A stretch of DNA of 64,000 nucleotides from Chrysophaeum taylorii (taxonomy: Eukaryota > Sar > Pelagophyceae > Pelagomonadales > Pelagomonadaceae): positions 1 to 64,000 of the forward strand of contig JAQMWT010000178.1 of assembly GCA_029834535.1 (NCBI GenBank), read 5' to 3'. Below are positions 32,596-41,985 of the stretch, piece after piece. The translations under genes and the position numbers were made by a program. Numbering within the stretch: the stretch's first letter is position 1; every line of letters starts with the position of its first letter. The notes under the pieces are model-generated. The model did not search any database and was not told where the DNA came from. It worked only from the letters and a program-made list of their open reading frames with translations.

Positions 32596-32812
32596 CGGTA
32601 GTAGTAGTCCAGATGCTCCTTCTTAAGGAGGCCCGTGACTGGACTGGCAGCAGCCACAGCCAGTCAGGCGGCGTATGACTCGAAAAAAAAAACAAAACCG
32701 AATTCCTCTTCTTTTCCCACTGAATAATATATGATGAAGGCGCCGGCGGCTTCGAAGAAGGAAAGTCAAGTCAAGTGTCAAGTCGAGTTAAGTCGCGTAG
32801 TCTTATATTTAC

Positions 32813-34252
32813 CTACTTTGCGACAAAGTGGTGGCGGGGTGCGCGGAGGTTGTCGTCGGCCTCGCGGCGGACGCGGTCGCGGGCCCACGCGTCGACGTGA
32901 ATGATGTCGTCGAGTGTAGGGGCCTGGAGAAAGTCGGCCTTGTGGTCGTCCATGGCCTTTTCGATTACGCGGGGTATGTCGAAGTAGTCGAGGCCCGTAT
33001 TTTCGCGGAACATCTGATTGGCCATCTCGTTGGCGGCGTTGAGGCACGCGGTCATCGTGCCGCCGACGCGGCCGGCGGCGTAGGCGAGGCCGATGCAGGG
33101 GTACTTGCCGTTATCGGGGGCCTTGAAGGTCATGGACCCGAGCTCGACGAAGTTGAAGCGGCGCTCCCACTGGTCGGCGGGCATGCGGAGGCGGTGGGGC
33201 CAGGAGACGCTGTAGAGGAGCGGGAGGCGCATGTCGGGCCAGCCGCACTGGGCGATGACCGAATTATCCTGGAGCTCGACGGCCGAGTGGATGATGGACT
33301 GGGGGTGGACGACGACGTCGATGTCGTCGTAGGCGGCGCCAAACAAGTAGTGGGCCTCGATGACCTCGAGGCCCTTGTTCATCATGGTCGCGCTATCGAC
33401 CGTAATTTTCGCGCCCATATCCCAGTTGGGGTGCGTGGTAGCCTTCGTACGAACCCAGGCCGGGTCCGCCGCCGCGAGGTCCTCGGCGCTGAGGTCGCGA
33501 AAGGCCCCGCCGCTCGCGGTGAGGATGATCTTCCGGAGCGCGCCCGCGGGCACGCCCTGGAGGCACTGGAATATCGCGCTGTGTTCCGAGTCGGCCGGCG
33601 TCATGGCGACGCCGTGCTTTTTCAACAACGGCAGGATCGCCGGACCGCCGGCGATGAGGGTCTCCTTGTTGGCGAGGGCGATGTCCTTGCCCGCAGATAT
33701 CGCCGCTACCGTCGGGGCGAGGCCCGCGCAGCCGACGACCCCCGTGACGACGACGTCGGCGTCTCGCGCCGTCGCGCAGGCCGTCGCCGCGTCGGGTCCG
33801 ACCACCACCTCCACCTCGAGGTCGCCGAGGGCTTCCTTGAGGTCGGCGGCCTTGGAGGCGTCCGAAAGCCCGACGATCTGGACCGCGTCCCGGAACTCGA
33901 TCGCTTGACGCGCGAGGAGTTCGAAGTTCGAGCCGGCGCACAACGCGACCACGCGGAACCGGTCGGGTCGCGCTCGCGCGAAGTCGAGGGTTTGCGTGCC
34001 GATCGAACCCGTCGATCCCAGCACGGCAATTCGCCGCTCCCACGTATCCTCGACCTCGCTGGGCTTGCGGAGTGATTCCACGTCCAGCACCGGCGCGGCG
34101 CGGGGGTAGCTCACGGTCGGGGCCTCGGATTCGACGCGCACGTACCCGCGGTTCGTGATGTCCACGCTCATTCTCACGTGGCGCCGCCGCGTCCTGGTCG
34201 GCGTGCCCACAAACAACGCCCAGCAACACGGCGCCACCATAAGCAACAACAT
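32813..34252 (-). CDS. DXR: 1-deoxy-D-xylulose 5-phosphate reductoisomerase (MEP pathway, plastid)
   Basis: The 479-residue protein converts DXP to MEP with NADPH, the committed step of plastid isoprenoid synthesis. The NADPH loop is [16 protein letters not shown] (about 72-87). Also visible are [23 protein letters not shown], the metal/substrate block [25 protein letters not shown], and [14 protein letters not shown]; the C-terminal helical domain is complete. The first ~30 residues ([16 protein letters not shown], then Thr/Arg-rich) read as a signal peptide followed by a transit peptide with an aromatic residue near the cleavage point, as in heterokont plastid proteins. I chose the ATG at 34252. 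The stop codon of the peptidase E gene upstream lies only 9 bp away on the same strand. Confidence 0.95.
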   Translation of the reverse strand: MLLLMVAPCCWALFVGTPTRTRRRHVRMSVDITNRGYVRVESEAPTVSYPRAAPVLDVESLRKPSEVEDTWERRIAVLGSTGSIGTQTLDFARARPDRFRVVALCAGSNFELLARQAIEFRDAVQIVGLSDASKAADLKEALGDLEVEVVVGPDAATACATARDADVVVTGVVGCAGLAPTVAAISAGKDIALANKETLIAGGPAILPLLKKHGVAMTPADSEHSAIFQCLQGVPAGALRKIILTASGGAFRDLSAEDLAAADPAWVRTKATTHPNWDMGAKITVDSATMMNKGLEVIEAHYLFGAAYDDIDVVVHPQSIIHSAVELQDNSVIAQCGWPDMRLPLLYSVSWPHRLRMPADQWERRFNFVELGSMTFKAPDNGKYPCIGLAYAAGRVGGTMTACLNAANEMANQMFRENTGLDYFDIPRVIEKAMDDHKADFLQAPTLDDIIHVDAWARDRVRREADDNLRAPRHHFVAK

Positions 34253-34261
34253 CCTCAAAAC

Positions 34262-35050
34262 TTACTGCGGGTAATGATAATAACAACCTCGGTCGTCGTC
34301 CACGACGAGCCCCCCGTGCTCGTCGAGGAGAAGGAGGTCCTCGGCGAGGCCGACCTTCCGTCGCTCGACGAGGGCGCCCCAGTCGTCGTCGTCGTAGTGG
34401 GGAAATATCGCGTAGGGGACGAGGCCCATGCCGGGTTCTTGCGCCCAGTCGCGCGGCGGCGCGACCGTTTCGTCGTCCCAGCCCTTCCAAAGGGCCGTCG
34501 ACACCGAGGTGCCGGCGACGATGGCCCCCGCCGACACGCCGACGTAGACTGCCGAGGTGGAACGCATCAAGTCCCAATAGGCGTCCAGGCACGCCCGGAG
34601 CCAAAAGGTGTTCCCGCCGTCGAGAAAGACGCAGTCCGCGGAGAGGATAGCGTCGGACGCGTCGCGCGGCCACGAGCCGTGCTCGATCGAGCCGTCGAAC
34701 AAGTCGAGGGTCGCCGCCTCGCAGGTTCTTCCCAGGGCCGCACACACCTCGTCCCGCCGCTGCTTGGCGTCGCGCCTCGCCTTTTGCCGCTGCTGCCCCG
34801 GCGACAGGCGGGAGGACGCGTTCGCGGCGTAGAGGGCCGTCGGGACGTACGTGAGTCGCGGGTTGCGGGCCCCGGCGCGGTCGCGGACGGCCCCCACCCA
34901 CTTTTTCAGGACCGCTCCCCTCATGCCCTTGCGAAACGACGACACCAAGAACAAGTTTTTTTTCGCGCCACCACCACCATCAGAAAAAGAAGAAGAAGAA
35001 GAAGAAATCGCGCTCCTGGTGGTGGTGGTGGTGAGCACTACCGAGACCAT
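34262..35050 (-). CDS. Peptidase E-like serine dipeptidase (family S51)
   Basis: The 262-residue protein has the hallmarks of alpha-aspartyl dipeptidase: CVFLDGGNTFWL (about 143-154), the nucleophile elbow GVSAGAIVAG (Ser near 172) and FPHYDDDDW with the catalytic His near 215. The family cleaves N-terminal Asp dipeptides or acts in cyanophycin breakdown. The N-terminal ~40 residues are Ser/Thr-rich with a short hydrophobic start (MVSVVLTTTTTRSAI), possibly an organelle presequence. The gene lies head-to-tail with DXR, 9 bp apart; no functional link is evident. A GAAGAA run lies within the N-terminal part. Confidence 0.85.
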   Translation of the reverse strand: MVSVVLTTTTTRSAISSSSSSFSDGGGGAKKNLFLVSSFRKGMRGAVLKKWVGAVRDRAGARNPRLTYVPTALYAANASSRLSPGQQRQKARRDAKQRRDEVCAALGRTCEAATLDLFDGSIEHGSWPRDASDAILSADCVFLDGGNTFWLRACLDAYWDLMRSTSAVYVGVSAGAIVAGTSVSTALWKGWDDETVAPPRDWAQEPGMGLVPYAIFPHYDDDDWGALVERRKVGLAEDLLLLDEHGGLVVDDDRGCYYHYPQ

Positions 35051-35105
35051 CCTTCTGCGGTCCGTTGTAACAATCAACGGATTTTAGTCCAAGACTAAAA
35101 TTCTA

Positions 35106-36314
35106 CTACGGTCCGTTGTGGACACCACCACCACACCAGTGCACGGGGAAGAGGAGCGGGGGCAGAACAACTCCGACGCTCGTCGTCGGGACACCGAGTC
35201 CGAGGCCGACTCGGAAAGGGAGGCGGGCCGCCGCGAGACGGTGGGGGGCGTCGTGGCGGTCGAGGGCGTTGAGGGCCGCTTCGAGGCGGGCGTCGGAGGC
35301 CTGGCGCGGGTTCAGGTCGTGGTCGACGAAGAAGAGGTCGGCCGGGTAGGCGTCGAAGTAGCGATCGAAGATCTTGTTGAAGGCCCGGCGCGAGAGCTCG
35401 CCCAGAAGGCCGCGGCGCGCAGGAGCGGCGAAAAAAGCCTGGCGATAGGCGTCGGCGACGTCGAAGAAGACGTCCAGGAGCGTCGCGACGGGCACCGAGC
35501 CGATCGAGACCGGCGAGGCTCGCAAAAAAGCGAGAGCGCAGTCGCGGTCGGCTCGAACGCGCGGAGTCGCGTAGAGGTAGACGTCTGGGATGCGGGGAAT
35601 GAGCATTTTCACGTAGCGCTTGTCGGAGCGGAGGCCCGGGGAACCCCATTTGAGCGCGCGCGCGTAGCGCGCTTTCTCGAGGGCCCGCGCGACGGCAACG
35701 TCGTCGAGGCGGTCGGCGGGAATGCTATTCAGGCGTACGCCGTCGCGGGCCGCGAGGTAGTCGATCGTGGGAAGGTGGCTCATTGCCCCCACGTGTCGCT
35801 GCCTGAAGGCCGTCGTCGAGCGCGTCGACAGTCGCGCGAATTCGAAGACCACGCCAACGTCGGCTTCCTTGACGCTAGACGCGTACCAGTTCACGTCGGC
35901 TGCTTGGTAGCCCTTGGTCCGCGCCGCCGCGAGAATCGCCGCGAGCCTTTCGGCCTGGGGCGCGTCTTCCCCCCACTCGTCAGAGCACTCCTCTATCTTC
36001 CGCGTCGCGCGCTCGGACAGCCGCTTTCGACTTTGAAGCCTCGAGGCGACGCTCGCCACTAGCCGCCGGAACCGCGGCGTCGGTCGCCAGCAGTCGACGC
36101 GCGCGTCGGGTATTTTTTTTTCGACGCCCTCATACCAGGCCGCCGGCCTTCCACGCGCGAGGACGAGGTCCGGGGACGGCGCGCAGATATTCGGCACCGC
36201 GAGGAGCCGCCGCGAGGCCACGTGGACCCGTGCCACCTCTTCGTACTCGAGGAAGGCCGCCACGAGGCTCGCCGGGTCGGCAGGGAGCACGCCGCTTCTC
36301 TCCCGCCGCTTCAT
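35106..36314 (-). CDS. Unrecognised 402-residue protein, F-box/DUF4116-like features
   Basis: I do not recognise this protein securely. The N-terminus (DPASLVAAFLEYEEVARVHV) has the spacing of a degenerate F-box or BTB-adjacent helix. The middle is helical and Arg-rich. Units such as DRDCALAFLRASPVSIG and IPDVYLYATPRVRAD resemble the short repeats seen in DUF4116-type proteins of protists. No catalytic motif or membrane segment is seen. I chose the ATG at 36314. The open frame is long and its codon use is like the neighbours, so the gene is probably real; the function is unknown. The stop lies 55 bp upstream of the peptidase E start on the same strand. Confidence 0.6.
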   Translation of the reverse strand: MKRRERSGVLPADPASLVAAFLEYEEVARVHVASRRLLAVPNICAPSPDLVLARGRPAAWYEGVEKKIPDARVDCWRPTPRFRRLVASVASRLQSRKRLSERATRKIEECSDEWGEDAPQAERLAAILAAARTKGYQAADVNWYASSVKEADVGVVFEFARLSTRSTTAFRQRHVGAMSHLPTIDYLAARDGVRLNSIPADRLDDVAVARALEKARYARALKWGSPGLRSDKRYVKMLIPRIPDVYLYATPRVRADRDCALAFLRASPVSIGSVPVATLLDVFFDVADAYRQAFFAAPARRGLLGELSRRAFNKIFDRYFDAYPADLFFVDHDLNPRQASDARLEAALNALDRHDAPHRLAAARLPFRVGLGLGVPTTSVGVVLPPLLFPVHWCGGGVHNGP

Positions 36315-39300
36315 TGTTATTTTTGCGCCGTGCCGCAATCAGAGAACAAGATGCACATCTTGGATATAATTGCATCGGCCGCCAACCACAGATTTCGGAT
36401 GCTTTGGTAGACGTTCCGGCGCACCGGATATGTTTGGCTATGAATCTAATTACTACACACAAGGAACCTGGGGGTCCTGCCCCGGATTCGTCGTTGTGTC
36501 CGTTTAAATAAAAGAAGTGTACAGGGGAGATTGATTCTGCACGATCGGCCCTCCAAACACAACAACATCCGGCGCACCGGTCATAATGTCCGTGGGCCCA
36601 ACGAGGGTCGTGCGGGCTGCCATTAGAAGAAGAAGAAGAAGAAGACCGTGCCTTTCGCGGGCTGGGGCCACTTCTATTGTTATGATGATCTTCCCGCTGG
36701 GAAGGAAGAGGCACGCACCTATGCGAAATCGCCCAAGTCGTCGAGTCGACGACGACGAGGTCCATCGCGTCCTCCTTCCCTCCTCCTCGTCGTCGTCATA
36801 TTATTCGTTCTCCTCGGACACGAAGCGCCAGGAAGCTGGCTTGGACCCACCCGTTTTAAGAAGAAGGTAGAGTTTGTTTCGAGGAGCCACCCGCTGATTT
36901 TAAACTTCCGTCGTCGTCGTAGGAAACGAAGATACGACCCCTGGAGAGTCCGAGTTTCTCGCGACCGTCCTTGGAGTCTTCGTTGTTGGATACCACCTCG
37001 ATGGGGCCGGGTATCCAGTAGCAACCGGAATTGTGGCGACACTTCACGAAGAAACCTCGACCCAACCTTCTTGACGTTAGAGCTCGTGAACGCTCGACTC
37101 CCGCCGCCTTTGGCGTCGAGTTCGACACGCTGGTCCTCCCAAACAGTGGCACCTGCCGTCGACGCTCGCCCGGGACTACTGCCGCCACGACCAACTTGCG
37201 GCGGGAGTTGGTGTTGATCTCTTCGTAGACGTACTCGAGGTGCGCGGCGAGGAATTTGACCTTGGAAACGGCCTGTTGCCCTAGGTGTTGGACTTGGGTC
37301 CGAGAGCTCGTGCCCGTGCCGACGACGTACCTCTCGATGTTCGCCTCGAGGACGCTCGACCGCGCAGCGTCGACCTCGGGAGCTGCTGCTTAAGTGCCGC
37401 GTCGAGTCGGGGGACGACAGGTTCGACTTTCATGGCCTCCAGGAGCCTGGCGTAGTCGTTCGCTTGGCGTAGTCGTTCGCTTGGCGTAGTCGTTCGCTTG
37501 GCGTAGTCGTTCGCTTGGCGTAGTCGTGAGCTTGGCGTAGTCGTGAGCTTGGCGTAGTCGTGAGCTTGGCGTAGTCGTGAGCTTGGCGTAGTCGTGAGCT
37601 TGGCGTAGTCGTTCGCTTGGCGCTCAGAAGAGGGCCTTCTCGACGGCCGCGCGACGGCGATGGTGCTCCCGGCAGCCTGCGCCTTGTGGTTCGTTCTGCC
37701 GACCACGACGAGCCGCCTCCATCAACGTTCCTCGAACGTCGTCGCAGCGCGTGGCGAGGCGTCCTCCATCAACTCGAACTTCGTCGTCGTCGTTCTTCGA
37801 CCAGCGACATCCTCGTCGCTGGCGCTCGGCCGGAAATCTCGTGGCGGCGCAGTCGAAAAAGATATATATGGTCTCGTTGGCACGAGACGACCCCGGCGCA
37901 GCTTTCGACGCGCACGTTCAAGTAGGCGGCGGCGGCGGCGTGGTATAATACTTCTTCAAGGTGCCAAACTCGAGCTCGTTCGAGTTCCGCCGAGCGCCAT
38001 CGAAGGCCCTCTGGAGCTCCCACGTATGGTTGACCGCCGCCAGGTCGCCGTGGCCAACGTAGCGCGTAGACTACCCCTCCCCCTCCAACGCGCGGCGCAT
38101 GCCGTCCGGCGCGCGTCGAGCATGGTCTCTTGATCATTCGCGGGAGAGTAGACGCGCGCCCTAACGGCCATGACGTCGTGGATCGTGGACTGGCCGTCGA
38201 CGAACAGCTTCGCCGACCCGGCCCGCATCTCGAGGAAATCGGCGTATGTGGCGACTTCGGTTTTTTTCGAAGGATGCCACGTTCATGCTCGGCGGCGAGT
38301 TGTGGATCATAAGTCCCCTGGCACGCTCTCAAGGCTTACGCTCGCTCGATAACTGTCGCAGTTTCGGCTCCGTAGCGGCGAACAACTTGACGAATGATGA
38401 GGTCGCCATACCGATCGGCGATCGCCTCGCCCTCGCCTGCCGCGCTCTAGTCGGAGATCTCGTACGCGCTGAGCGTCCAGTTCTTCATCTCGCGCGTTTG
38501 AAGCGAACCCGGGTGGTCGCGACGCGACCTCCTTGCCGTCGAGAGGCGACGACGCGTCCGTCGCCGCGTCACCGTATCCCAGGGCGACCTCGCGCAAGGA
38601 CGCCCATCTCGGAGCGCAGGTCCCCTAATCAATCATTCGGACGGGAGCTCCGCGTCGCTCGCCTGCTCCGGGCGAACGACCGCCCAGACGACCGAGACCT
38701 CGGGGATCTCCAAAGGCAGAAATAGGCTAGCAGTTTCGTACGAAGCGCCCTGAGCTTGGATTCCCACGGCACGCACTTGCCGGATGGCTTCCGCCCGCGG
38801 GATCCACCGCGCTTCGGTGCTTATCGAGGGCGGCGACCCGCGCTCGATTTCCTCCTCCTCCTCGGCTTGGACGCGGCCCTCGGCAGAGCCGCGAGCTCAA
38901 TCTGCTTCGCCTCCTAGCGTATTTGTCCTCGAGTTGTCGCGTGGCCCGAGGGTTCGATTTCTTCGGTTTGTGCCTCTGCAGCCGCCGCCGCAGCCCGCCT
39001 TGCCACCTCCGTTGACTGGGCCTTGGTCGTCGCGTTGAGCTCGTCGATGGATAAATGCATCTTCGCAGCGTCGCGGTCGTACTGTTTCTCCCTCGACTAA
39101 ACGCTCGTTCTGGACCCGGAGTCGTTCCTCCCAACGGGAACCTCGTACTTCCCTTCGGCCTTCAGACGCACCGCCTCGGACTTAGCCCAGTCTGTCGAGA
39201 GCCTCGGCGTCCTGGTTCGGCTCGCGCTCGGCTGGCCGTTGATGGGTCTCCTCGAGACTTTTGATGTGATATTGTCCTTCGGGGCTACCTGCTTCCGAAG

Positions 39301-39841
39301 CGATGGCGAGGAAGGGCTGGGCACTTCGGTTGAAGCGGGAGTCGCGCGCGGCTCATATGCTAGCCGAGGGACCACTGTTCTCCTTCTCTGCGCTCTCGCG
39401 CGGCGAGAGCCAACAACGTCGACCACCCTCTTTACCATCGACAACGTATTCGAGCGTCCCGGGGTCGTAACGTGCATCTTCTGAACCACCCCTTGGCAAC
39501 CCCTCGTCAACTCTTTGACCGCTCGAATAGTCGTGTAACGAACGACACACACCTTGTCGCCCGGCCGAATCCGCGTCTCGAGGTAAGCTTGGTCAGCAGA
39601 GATGCGCGCGAGGTGATAGCAGACCACCTTCACGCTTCGCGGGCGCGAAGTCTCGCCGCCTACAAGAGGGTGAGCAATCAATATTAAAGTCGATGCCGCA
39701 GTCAAGCCCCGTGATGCTCGTGACGAGCCCCAGGTCTGGCTCGGGCGGGCGGCTGGCTCTCCCAACAAAACTCCTCGTTCAAGATTCGAAAATTGTGGCG
39801 GCGGCTAGGGCCGCCTAATTTTTTTTTTTTAGGTGTCTGTC
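36315..39841. other. Gene-poor region with decayed minus-strand coding remnants
   Basis: No intact gene is visible across 3.5 kb. Protein-like pieces occur on the minus strand in shifting frames: FFVKCRHNSGCYWIPG near 37030, ETIYIFFDCAATRFPAE near 37850, HLSIDELNATTKAQSTE near 39030 and RIRPGDKVCVVRYTTIRAV near 39560. Their common strand and rough spacing suggest one large former gene, perhaps from a mobile element, now full of stops and frameshifts. A 17-bp minisatellite lies inside it. I recognise no family. Confidence 0.4.
37452..37621 (-). repeat. Minisatellite of ten 17-bp units
   Basis: Ten direct units of GTAGTCGTTCGCTTGGC or GTAGTCGTGAGCTTGGC follow one another without gaps. The unit order is four TTCGC, five TGAGC and one TTCGC. 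Because 17 is not a multiple of three, all three frames stay open and give a 17-residue period (RQANDYAK..). There are no spacers of unique sequence, so it is not a CRISPR array. Confidence 0.9.
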
Positions 39842-40990
39842 TTATTTATCTGACCCTATAAAAGTGGAGGGGTATTTTGAGAGGTCAGAATACTCGACCC
39901 ATACTACCTCACCCGTCGACGCCACGCGGACTCGCGCTCCGAACTTGCTTTCATCCACGGCGACCACCTCCCCCACCTCCCCGCGCATTTTGCCGCGGAG
40001 CAGCTTCACGGCGCACTTCCCGGGGGCGGGGATAACGGTCTCGAGGTCATCCTGGTCCACTTGGAGTCGGCGCGAGGCATCTCCATCCAACATCGCCACG
40101 ACAGCCACGAACTCCGACGCCAAACCAACGACCACGCCCTTCTTCTTGTAGAAGGATGGCCCCGCTTCCCGGCTCATCACTTTCACCACGATGCCCGCCA
40201 GCAGCCACCCCTCCTCGTCGACGCGGACCTTCTTCTCCTGCTGCATGAGCAAGTCCAGCGCCCTCGCTTTCTTCTTCTTCTTCTTCTGTTGGGGGGGCAT
40301 CATCATCGCTTCTTCTTCTTTTTCTGATTCTCGAAGAAAGCGCGGGAGAGAGGCCCTCGTCGTCGCCCGGCGCTGTGGGGGCGCGAAGCTGACCCCCTTG
40401 CCCGGCAGCCGTTCGGTCGCTTCCTCGACATGACTTTCAGCAGCAGCAGCAGCAGCGGCGCGCTCGACGCGGCGGCGGAGGTCGCCGTTCCTCCGCTCCT
40501 CGTCGTCGGCTTCGGCCTCGCGGCGTTGCTCGAGAGCGCGCCGGCGCGCGAGGGCCGCCGGATCGATCCACTGGATGAACCAGCCCCGCTCGGTCTCGTC
40601 GACCAAGCACTGCCCCGCGCGACCGAGGTACTTACAGAAGGTCGTCAAAGTCTCCCATCTTGTCGCGTTCATGTGAACGTGCTGCTTGTCGGCGATGTAC
40701 TCCTGGTACACCACGTTCGCCGCAACGCGCTTCGTTCCGTGGCGGTGCGACAGCACCTCGAGAAAATTCTTCTCAAACTCCAAAGAGTACTTCTCCATCA
40801 CGCGACCGGGGTTCTCTGCGAACAGTCGCATCTGCCGCACGTGGCCATCGCTCGTCTGGTGGCACTTGAATCCGTTCTCGTCCCGACACTGCTTCTGACA
40901 CATCTCGCAGTACCACCGCAGCTTCTGCAACCCCTTGGCCTTCATGCGGATCGCGAGACCCTTGGGGGAGAACTTGTCGTGCTTGGGCAT
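39842..40990 (-). CDS. KIN17-like nucleic-acid-binding protein
   Basis: The 382-residue protein matches KIN17 from its first residues. MPKHDKFSPKGLAIRMKAKG is followed by the C2H2 finger WYCEMCQKQCRDENGFKCH (about 26-45), the Kin17 winged-helix block (EFEKNFLEVL, HMNATRWETLT, GWFIQWID) and C-terminal KOW/SH3-like repeats (GIVVKVM, CAVKLLRGKMRGEVGEVV). A Lys-rich stretch encoded by CTT repeats lies between them. KIN17 takes part in DNA repair, replication and pre-mRNA splicing in the nucleus. The ATG at 40990 matches the conserved family start. It is divergent from the ankyrin gene, with only 22 bp between the start codons. Confidence 0.92.
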   Translation of the reverse strand: MPKHDKFSPKGLAIRMKAKGLQKLRWYCEMCQKQCRDENGFKCHQTSDGHVRQMRLFAENPGRVMEKYSLEFEKNFLEVLSHRHGTKRVAANVVYQEYIADKQHVHMNATRWETLTTFCKYLGRAGQCLVDETERGWFIQWIDPAALARRRALEQRREAEADDEERRNGDLRRRVERAAAAAAAESHVEEATERLPGKGVSFAPPQRRATTRASLPRFLRESEKEEEAMMMPPQQKKKKKKARALDLLMQQEKKVRVDEEGWLLAGIVVKVMSREAGPSFYKKKGVVVGLASEFVAVVAMLDGDASRRLQVDQDDLETVIPAPGKCAVKLLRGKMRGEVGEVVAVDESKFGARVRVASTGEVVWVEYSDLSKYPSTFIGSDK

Positions 40991-41012
40991 TGGACGAAGA
41001 AGAAGGGTAAGT
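40991..41012. promoter_or_regulatory. 22-bp gap between divergent start codons, KIN17 / ankyrin gene
   Basis: The two start codons face away from each other across 22 bp that include GAAGAAGAAGGG and GTAAGT. Transcription must start inside at least one of the two genes, or the annotated first codons are not both used. The GTAAGT just before the ankyrin ATG resembles a splice donor, so an upstream exon cannot be excluded. Confidence 0.4.
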
Positions 41013-41888
41013 ATGGTAGACCTCGTGTTTCGCGGCGATGCCAATGCCCTCCGCCGACTCCTCGCCGCCGACCCGGAGGTTGCGACGGCCCGCGACACCA
41101 CTCTCAACGACAGCACACCTCTCCACGTGGCCGTGGCCGAGAACGAGGAGGCCTGCGCTTTGGCGCTGTTGGAGGCGTGCCCCGGGGCAGCTCTGGTCAC
41201 CGACGGCGATCGACGGGTGCCGCTCCACCATTGCGGTCCCTCCACGACCTCCGCGCTCGCGGAAAAGCTCTGCGAAGCGAGCCCCCTCGACGCGCGCGAC
41301 CTCGGCGGCCGCACGCCCTTGCACTACGCTGCCGAGGCGATGGCGGTCGACGCGGCGATCGCGCTTCTCCGATCCGGTGCTGACCCGACAATCGCGTGCG
41401 ACGAGGGCCTCACGCCGATGGCCGTTGCGTCCGGAAAGGACGACGACGACGACGACGATTTCCCGCCGAACAACTATTACGAATTCCCGCCGAGGAACTA
41501 CTTGATACGAGAAGCGATCGCCGCGCGCCTCGGCGAACCGACCGTCGACGTCGACTGGAACTTGGTTGCGAATCTCGACGATCACGACTGGGAAGTGTCA
41601 TTCTTAGACACCCCGGGCGCGCCGGGCGACCACGTCACCCTATCACTAAAGGCCTTGTGTAACGACGACGACGAGGACGACGAGGAGGACGACGTCGAGG
41701 AGTCGACCGTGCTCGAGGCCAACGTCGACGCCGTCCTCGTCGACTGCCAGGACGACGACCCCACCTCCTCTTCAAAGTGGCGCTGCTGGCTCGCCGAAAC
41801 CCCCCCATCGGAGTTTCAAGACCGCTGCGCCCACCTCATGCTCCTCAGAGGCCGCGAACTCATCGTTTCAACAACGAGATCCTTATAA
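41013..41888 (+). CDS. Ankyrin-repeat protein
   Basis: The 291-residue protein has about four ankyrin repeats in residues 1-145 (DSTPLHVAVAENEEACALAL, RRVPLHHCGPSTTSALAEKL, GRTPLHYAAEAMAVDAAIAL, EGLTPMAVASG). The C-terminal half is acidic, with Asp/Glu runs from GAC repeats, and has no recognised domain. Ankyrin repeats bind proteins; the partner is unknown. The start at 41013 gives a clean first repeat (MVDLVFRGDANALRRLLAAD). It converges on the TLC-domain gene 97 bp away across CCCG and GGAA microsatellites. Confidence 0.78.
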   Translation: MVDLVFRGDANALRRLLAADPEVATARDTTLNDSTPLHVAVAENEEACALALLEACPGAALVTDGDRRVPLHHCGPSTTSALAEKLCEASPLDARDLGGRTPLHYAAEAMAVDAAIALLRSGADPTIACDEGLTPMAVASGKDDDDDDDFPPNNYYEFPPRNYLIREAIAARLGEPTVDVDWNLVANLDDHDWEVSFLDTPGAPGDHVTLSLKALCNDDDEDDEEDDVEESTVLEANVDAVLVDCQDDDPTSSSKWRCWLAETPPSEFQDRCAHLMLLRGRELIVSTTRSL

Positions 41889-41985
41889 CTTCTTCTTAAG
41901 TCCGCCCGCCCGCCCGCCCGCCCGCCGCCTTGCGGAGGGAGGAAGGAAGGAAGGAAGGAGACCCTAATAATAATAATACATAATT
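41889..41985. repeat. Microsatellite cluster between converging genes
   Basis: Between the stop codons of the ankyrin and TLC genes lie a CCCG run (six to seven units near 41903-41925), a GGAA run (41938-41958) and an AATAAT run that includes a possible AATAATA poly(A)-like signal. The 97 bp must serve as 3' end for both transcripts. Confidence 0.75.

Noticed and set aside
37452-37621. Regular 17-bp repeats as a possible CRISPR array
   Set aside because: Units are contiguous with no unique spacers, the unit is too short, and the host is a eukaryote. It is a minisatellite.
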